Shown here: positions 60,656 through 64,000 of the stretch, one piece after another
Layout of the letters: every line of letters begins with the position of its first letter
Numbering within the stretch: the stretch's first letter is position 1
Source of the DNA: CBDIDH01 sp965277595
GTDB taxonomy: Bacteria > Planctomycetota > Planctomycetia > Isosphaerales > Isosphaeraceae
DNA: 64,000 nucleotides
Assembly: GCA_965277595.1 (NCBI GenBank)
Contig: CBDIDH010000002.1
Location: forward strand, 2,418,001-2,482,000
Direction of reading: 5' to 3'
Notes under the pieces: model-generated
Told to the model about the DNA's origin: nothing
Seen by the model: only the letters and a program-made list of their open reading frames with translations
The model's database searches: none
Position numbers and translations under genes: made by a program

Positions 60656-62026
60656 TTGAACCTGAACCTGCGACACCGGATCTTGACCATCGGCGCGGCG
60701 ACCGGGGTCGCCGGGGCCACGCTAACCCTGACACTCACCGCCTGGCTGGGAATCAATCTCGGCGCCAGCCTTGGCATTGCCCTCGCCGCGGTCTCGGGCG
60801 CCGCCGGCACGTTCACGACGCTGATCGTCCTGGAACGCCTTGTCCGCGAGCACCTTTCCGCCGCCGAGTCTGATAGCTGGCAACTTCCCGGCCAGGGTCC
60901 CGACCCGATCGGCGAGGGCCAGCTCAACGACACGCTTCAGCACGTCCGCCAGACGCTCAAACGCGCCCGGCTCGCCGACGAGGAATCGGAAGAGATCGGC
61001 CGGATGGCCCGAGGCTTCTGGACCGCCATCCACGGCAAGGCCAACCCTCCTGTACCCACTCCCGACACCCGTTCCTGCGTCTCCAGTTTCTTTGATCTCT
61101 TCCGACAGACCGCCGACACTCTTGTCCGCTACTCGGACTCGCTCGAAGAGGCCAACGAGCGCATGGCCTCGGGCGCGATCGATCAGTCGGAAACCGTCTC
61201 ACGGACGACCACGACGGTGGAAGCCCTTTCCGACAAGATCGACCGGATCTCGTTGAACGCCGAGAACGCCACCGAGGCGTGCGAACGCACCCGACAGGAA
61301 GCGCGTCGCGGCCTCGAACAGGTTCACCGCGTGATCGAGGGAATGGAGCGGCTTCGCACTCAGATCGAGGTCAACGGCCGCAAGGCCCGACGGCTCGGCG
61401 ATCGTTCGGTGGAGATCGGCACGATTGTCGAGCTGATCCGCGGCATTTCCAGCCGGACCGACATGCTCGCCCTCAACGCGACGATTGAATCTGTTCGAGC
61501 CGGCGAGCACGGTCGAGGCTTCGCCGTCGTCGCCGAGGAGATTCGCAAGCTCGCCGAACGGACGGCGACGGCCACCCGGGATATCGGCACCCTCGTCGAG
61601 GCCATTCAGGCCGACACCCACGAGAGCATTCGCGCTCTGGGCGAGGAACAGAGCGAGATGGAGAAGGAAGCCCAGCGGGTCCGCGACGCCGGCTCGGCCC
61701 TGGAACGGATCAGCCAGGTGGCCGAGCATTCGGCCATGCTCGTCGACGGCATTTCGCGGTCCACCAACGACCAGGTCCTCGCCGCGCAGGAACTCGTTCG
61801 AGCCATGCAGGCGATTTCCGACGTCTCGAACCTGACCCTGGAGCGAACCACCCAGTCGCGCGAGTCGATTCGAGGTCTCTCTCAGTGGTGCGATCGGCTC
61901 ACGCCGCTTTCGACGCTGGAGCCGGCTCCCAAGAGCAACGCCACGACCGAGGAAACGTTTCCGGCGTCAACGGCCCTTGCCCCGCGTCGGATGCGCCGAC
62001 TTGTCGGCAGTGAGCGGACCACATGA
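60656..62026 (+). CDS. Methyl-accepting chemotaxis / PilJ-like protein without periplasmic sensor
   Basis: 456 residues from a TTG at 60656, supported by AGAGGGG eight bases upstream. Two membrane helices (about 10-34 and 36-60) are separated by only a few residues, so there is no periplasmic ligand domain. The cytoplasmic part is coiled coil, with the signalling tip RGISSRTDMLALNATIESVRAGEHGRGFAVVAEEIRKLAERT around residues 265-305, which contacts CheA and CheW. No C-terminal CheR-binding pentapeptide is visible. The TGA overlaps the cheA ATG (ATGA). Signals may come from the membrane or from partner proteins, as for PilJ in twitching systems (inference). Confidence 0.93.
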   Translation: MNLNLRHRILTIGAATGVAGATLTLTLTAWLGINLGASLGIALAAVSGAAGTFTTLIVLERLVREHLSAAESDSWQLPGQGPDPIGEGQLNDTLQHVRQTLKRARLADEESEEIGRMARGFWTAIHGKANPPVPTPDTRSCVSSFFDLFRQTADTLVRYSDSLEEANERMASGAIDQSETVSRTTTTVEALSDKIDRISLNAENATEACERTRQEARRGLEQVHRVIEGMERLRTQIEVNGRKARRLGDRSVEIGTIVELIRGISSRTDMLALNATIESVRAGEHGRGFAVVAEEIRKLAERTATATRDIGTLVEAIQADTHESIRALGEEQSEMEKEAQRVRDAGSALERISQVAEHSAMLVDGISRSTNDQVLAAQELVRAMQAISDVSNLTLERTTQSRESIRGLSQWCDRLTPLSTLEPAPKSNATTEETFPASTALAPRRMRRLVGSERTT

Positions 62027-64000
62027 CCACCACTCCACCCGACCGCCGGCTCGACCTGGCCGCCTTTCGGTCCGAGGCCGAGGACCAGGGCCGCCCGCTT
62101 CGCGCCGAAGCCTTTCGAAGGCTCGGCCTGATGGCCGACGTCTGGGAATGCCTCCGCGGCGATTCCCCCGCGCAGGCCCGCGACGTCTCCGACTTCTGTG
62201 ACGAGGCCCTCGCCCGACTTGCCGACGACGCCGTCTCCGAGGCCGAGACCGACGCCGATGCCGACGGAATCCCCGCCTGGGTCCTCCGCGAATCCTCGAC
62301 CCGCTGGGGCGACTATCTCCGCCTCATTGATCCCAGTTCAAGCGACTCCGCCGATTCCTGCTCCGAACCGGCAGACGAGACCAGTTCCGACCGCGACGAC
62401 GCCCCCTCGGCGATCGACCCGGTCGCCCTCTTTCGGATGCTCACGGGGGACACCTCCGCGCCTCCTCCCGAATCGGGAAACTGGGACGTCTCTCCGCTGA
62501 TCCTTCTCGATCCCCCAGGCCCGACAACCGGTTCCTGGCCCACCTTTGACGACCCGATCGACGCCCCCGATCCCTCCGACACGGTTGATTTCCCCACGGA
62601 AAGCCCGATCGCATCTCCGGAATTACCTTTCGAGGTTCCCGCGCCTCCGCTGACCCTGGCGATCGACCAGGACATGCGCGAGACCTTTCTTTCCGAGGCC
62701 ACCGACCTCTTCGATCGGATTGAGACCCTGGTTCTCAGCCTTGGCCGGGGCCAGCGCCAGGCCGAAACGCTTCACGAGCTTGGCCGCTGCTTCCATACCC
62801 TCAAAGGGGCTGCCGGAAGCGTGGGCCTCTTGCAACTCGCGGCGCTCGTGCACGCGATGGAGGAACAGCTAGACGCCGCCTCGGGCACGGCCGGCGACGG
62901 TCTGATTGACCTCCTGCACCGGCTCCTTCATTATCTCGAAGGCGTCTTCATCGCACTCCGTCGGGGCGGCCCAGGCACTTCCGAGCCGGTCGTGATGCCC
63001 CCGGTCACGTCGGCCGTCGCCATCAACGCCCGACCCTTCGCGGCCTCGGCCTCAAGTTCACCAACGCCGTCACCGCCGCCGCCCTCCTCGGCTCCGACTC
63101 CGGCGCCGGCTCTGGTTCCGACGCAAACGGCCCCCGCATCGGCCGACGGAAGCGCGGGCGAGGGACCGGTCCGGGTCTCGGCCGAACGGGTCGACGAGTT
63201 GATGGATCTCGCCTCCGAACTGATCAGCCGGCGCGGACTCTGGACGGCCCAGGCCGGTCGGATGAAGGAGTTCGCCGCGCTCGCCCGGACGAGTCGGAAC
63301 CGGATGCTCGCCTCGATCGATCGCCTTCGCGACCTGCCTCCGCCGCCGCGATCCTCCTCGCCTTTCTCGGAACCGCCGATCCGGAGGGGCGATCATCATG
63401 CCGATCTCCCCGAATTGATCCGCAGGATCACCGAACAGGCCGAAGACCTTGTCGAGCTTTCCGACGCCGCCCAGGCGATCGCCAAGCCGCTCTCCGACAA
63501 TAGCGATGCTCTCGCCCGTCTCAGCCTGCACCTCTGGGAATCGCTCCAGGCGATCCGAATCGTCCCCGTGCGCGGCCTCTTTCAGCGCCTCGCCCGCGTG
63601 GCCCACGACGCCGCGAGGGTTGAGGGACGCCACGTCGAGGTTGTCATGGTCGGCGAGGAGACCGGGGTGGATCGCGCTGTTCAGGACAAGGCGTTCGAGC
63701 CGCTCCTTCATGTTGTTCGCAATGCCGTCTGCCACGGCATCGAGACTCCCGACGAGCGTCGCAAGGTCGGCAAGGCGGCCTCGGGGCGGGTCACGCTGGA
63801 GGCGGTTCGATCGGGCAACACGCTGGTCCTTTCGGTTCGCGACGACGGCCGCGGCCTTGATTATGACGCGATCGCCGCGAAAGGGTGTCGGCTCGGCCTC
63901 ATCGGTCCCGGCGATGCGCCGACGGTTGAACGGCTCAACGCCCTGATCTTTCAGTCAGGCTTCTCGACCCGCGAGGCCGCCAACGCGATCGCGGGCCGAG
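62023..64000 (+). CDS. cheA: CheA/ChpA-like histidine kinase, 3' end beyond the window
   Basis: Partial: 659 codons, open at the right edge. The ATG at 62023 overlaps the MCP stop. Residues 1-100 are a helical segment of unknown family, followed by an acidic linker to about 215. The HPt (P1) domain covers about 220-320 with phospho-acceptor His258 in CFHTLKGAAGSVGL. After a Pro/Ala-rich linker come the dimerisation helices (VRVSAERVDELMDLASELIS, about 385-500) and the HATPase P4 domain with N-box VVRNAVCHGIETP (Asn567) and a DDGRGLDYDA G1 box. A P2 domain is not evident. The N-box Asp usual in CheA (NAVDHG) is Cys570 here. The CheW-like P5 domain should lie past 64000. Confidence 0.93.
   Translation, partial: MTTTPPDRRLDLAAFRSEAEDQGRPLRAEAFRRLGLMADVWECLRGDSPAQARDVSDFCDEALARLADDAVSEAETDADADGIPAWVLRESSTRWGDYLRLIDPSSSDSADSCSEPADETSSDRDDAPSAIDPVALFRMLTGDTSAPPPESGNWDVSPLILLDPPGPTTGSWPTFDDPIDAPDPSDTVDFPTESPIASPELPFEVPAPPLTLAIDQDMRETFLSEATDLFDRIETLVLSLGRGQRQAETLHELGRCFHTLKGAAGSVGLLQLAALVHAMEEQLDAASGTAGDGLIDLLHRLLHYLEGVFIALRRGGPGTSEPVVMPPVTSAVAINARPFAASASSSPTPSPPPPSSAPTPAPALVPTQTAPASADGSAGEGPVRVSAERVDELMDLASELISRRGLWTAQAGRMKEFAALARTSRNRMLASIDRLRDLPPPPRSSSPFSEPPIRRGDHHADLPELIRRITEQAEDLVELSDAAQAIAKPLSDNSDALARLSLHLWESLQAIRIVPVRGLFQRLARVAHDAARVEGRHVEVVMVGEETGVDRAVQDKAFEPLLHVVRNAVCHGIETPDERRKVGKAASGRVTLEAVRSGNTLVLSVRDDGRGLDYDAIAAKGCRLGLIGPGDAPTVERLNALIFQSGFSTREAANAIAGR

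Overview
The window is high-GC DNA of about 60-65% G+C that reads as a chromosome segment of a planctomycete, most likely of the Isosphaera/Singulisphaera lineage. This assignment is inferred from gene content: two large PVC-type membrane-bound dehydrogenase/heme proteins, ThuA-like proteins, a surface beta-helix protein with an LEGRRLLA-type N-terminus, an MfnB-type (formylfuranyl)methyl phosphate synthase as used in planctomycete C1 metabolism, a giant Ser/Thr-kinase/ATPase/histidine-kinase hybrid, and many secreted proteins of unknown function. No rRNA, complete tRNA, CRISPR array or intact insertion sequence was seen.

Layout. 1-2022: a small stretch unlike the rest, with a phage antirepressor-type gene, a coupled short ORF, an excisionase-like helix-turn-helix gene and AT-rich spacers, closed by a hairpin terminator; probably the edge or remnant of an integrated element. 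2127-8426: the 2,099-residue hybrid signalling protein. 8598-15301: secreted proteins (CehA/McbA-like metallohydrolase, Gly/Asn-rich TPR protein, NTF2-like protein, ThuA-like protein) and one forward hypothetical gene. 15547-20941: a leftward set with a secreted jelly-roll protein, an SGNH/beta-propeller/HEAT protein and a separate HEAT/c-type cytochrome protein, apparently a split version of the fused protein at 42875-47221. 21166-26311: leftward C45-type acyltransferase, a hypothetical gene, and the overlapping dxr and rseP genes. 26668-31307: TlpA-like lipoprotein, YjbQ, MfnB, an exonuclease-WYL fusion, and small lipoproteins. 31403-37326: BON protein, HTTM pair, gluzincin-like metallopeptidase, SDR and a hypothetical gene. 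37426-40802: two overlapping SPFH genes. 41033-47221: rightward sulfotransferase-like gene, class IV aminotransferase gene and the fused ThuA/dehydrogenase/cytochrome gene. 47267-49989: leftward acyltransferase, serine hydrolase and SET-domain genes. 50413-53380: transketolase (with a strong terminator) and an SDR. 53486-58891: UbiB-like kinase, a hypothetical gene and the surface beta-helix protein. 59292-64000: a chemosensory operon (Ala/Pro-rich protein, CheW, a methyl-accepting/PilJ-like protein and a CheA cut by the window end).

How the genes fit together. Two systems recur. The first is extracytoplasmic oxidation of organic substrates by propeller/heme proteins with ThuA-like and carbohydrate-binding-like partners. 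The second is signalling at the membrane (hybrid kinase, chemosensory array, SPFH scaffolds, RseP). Housekeeping genes (dxr, transketolase, ubiB) are interspersed. Four intergenic copies of a palindromic repeat built from ATGACCG units are the most conspicuous signal not explained by genes.
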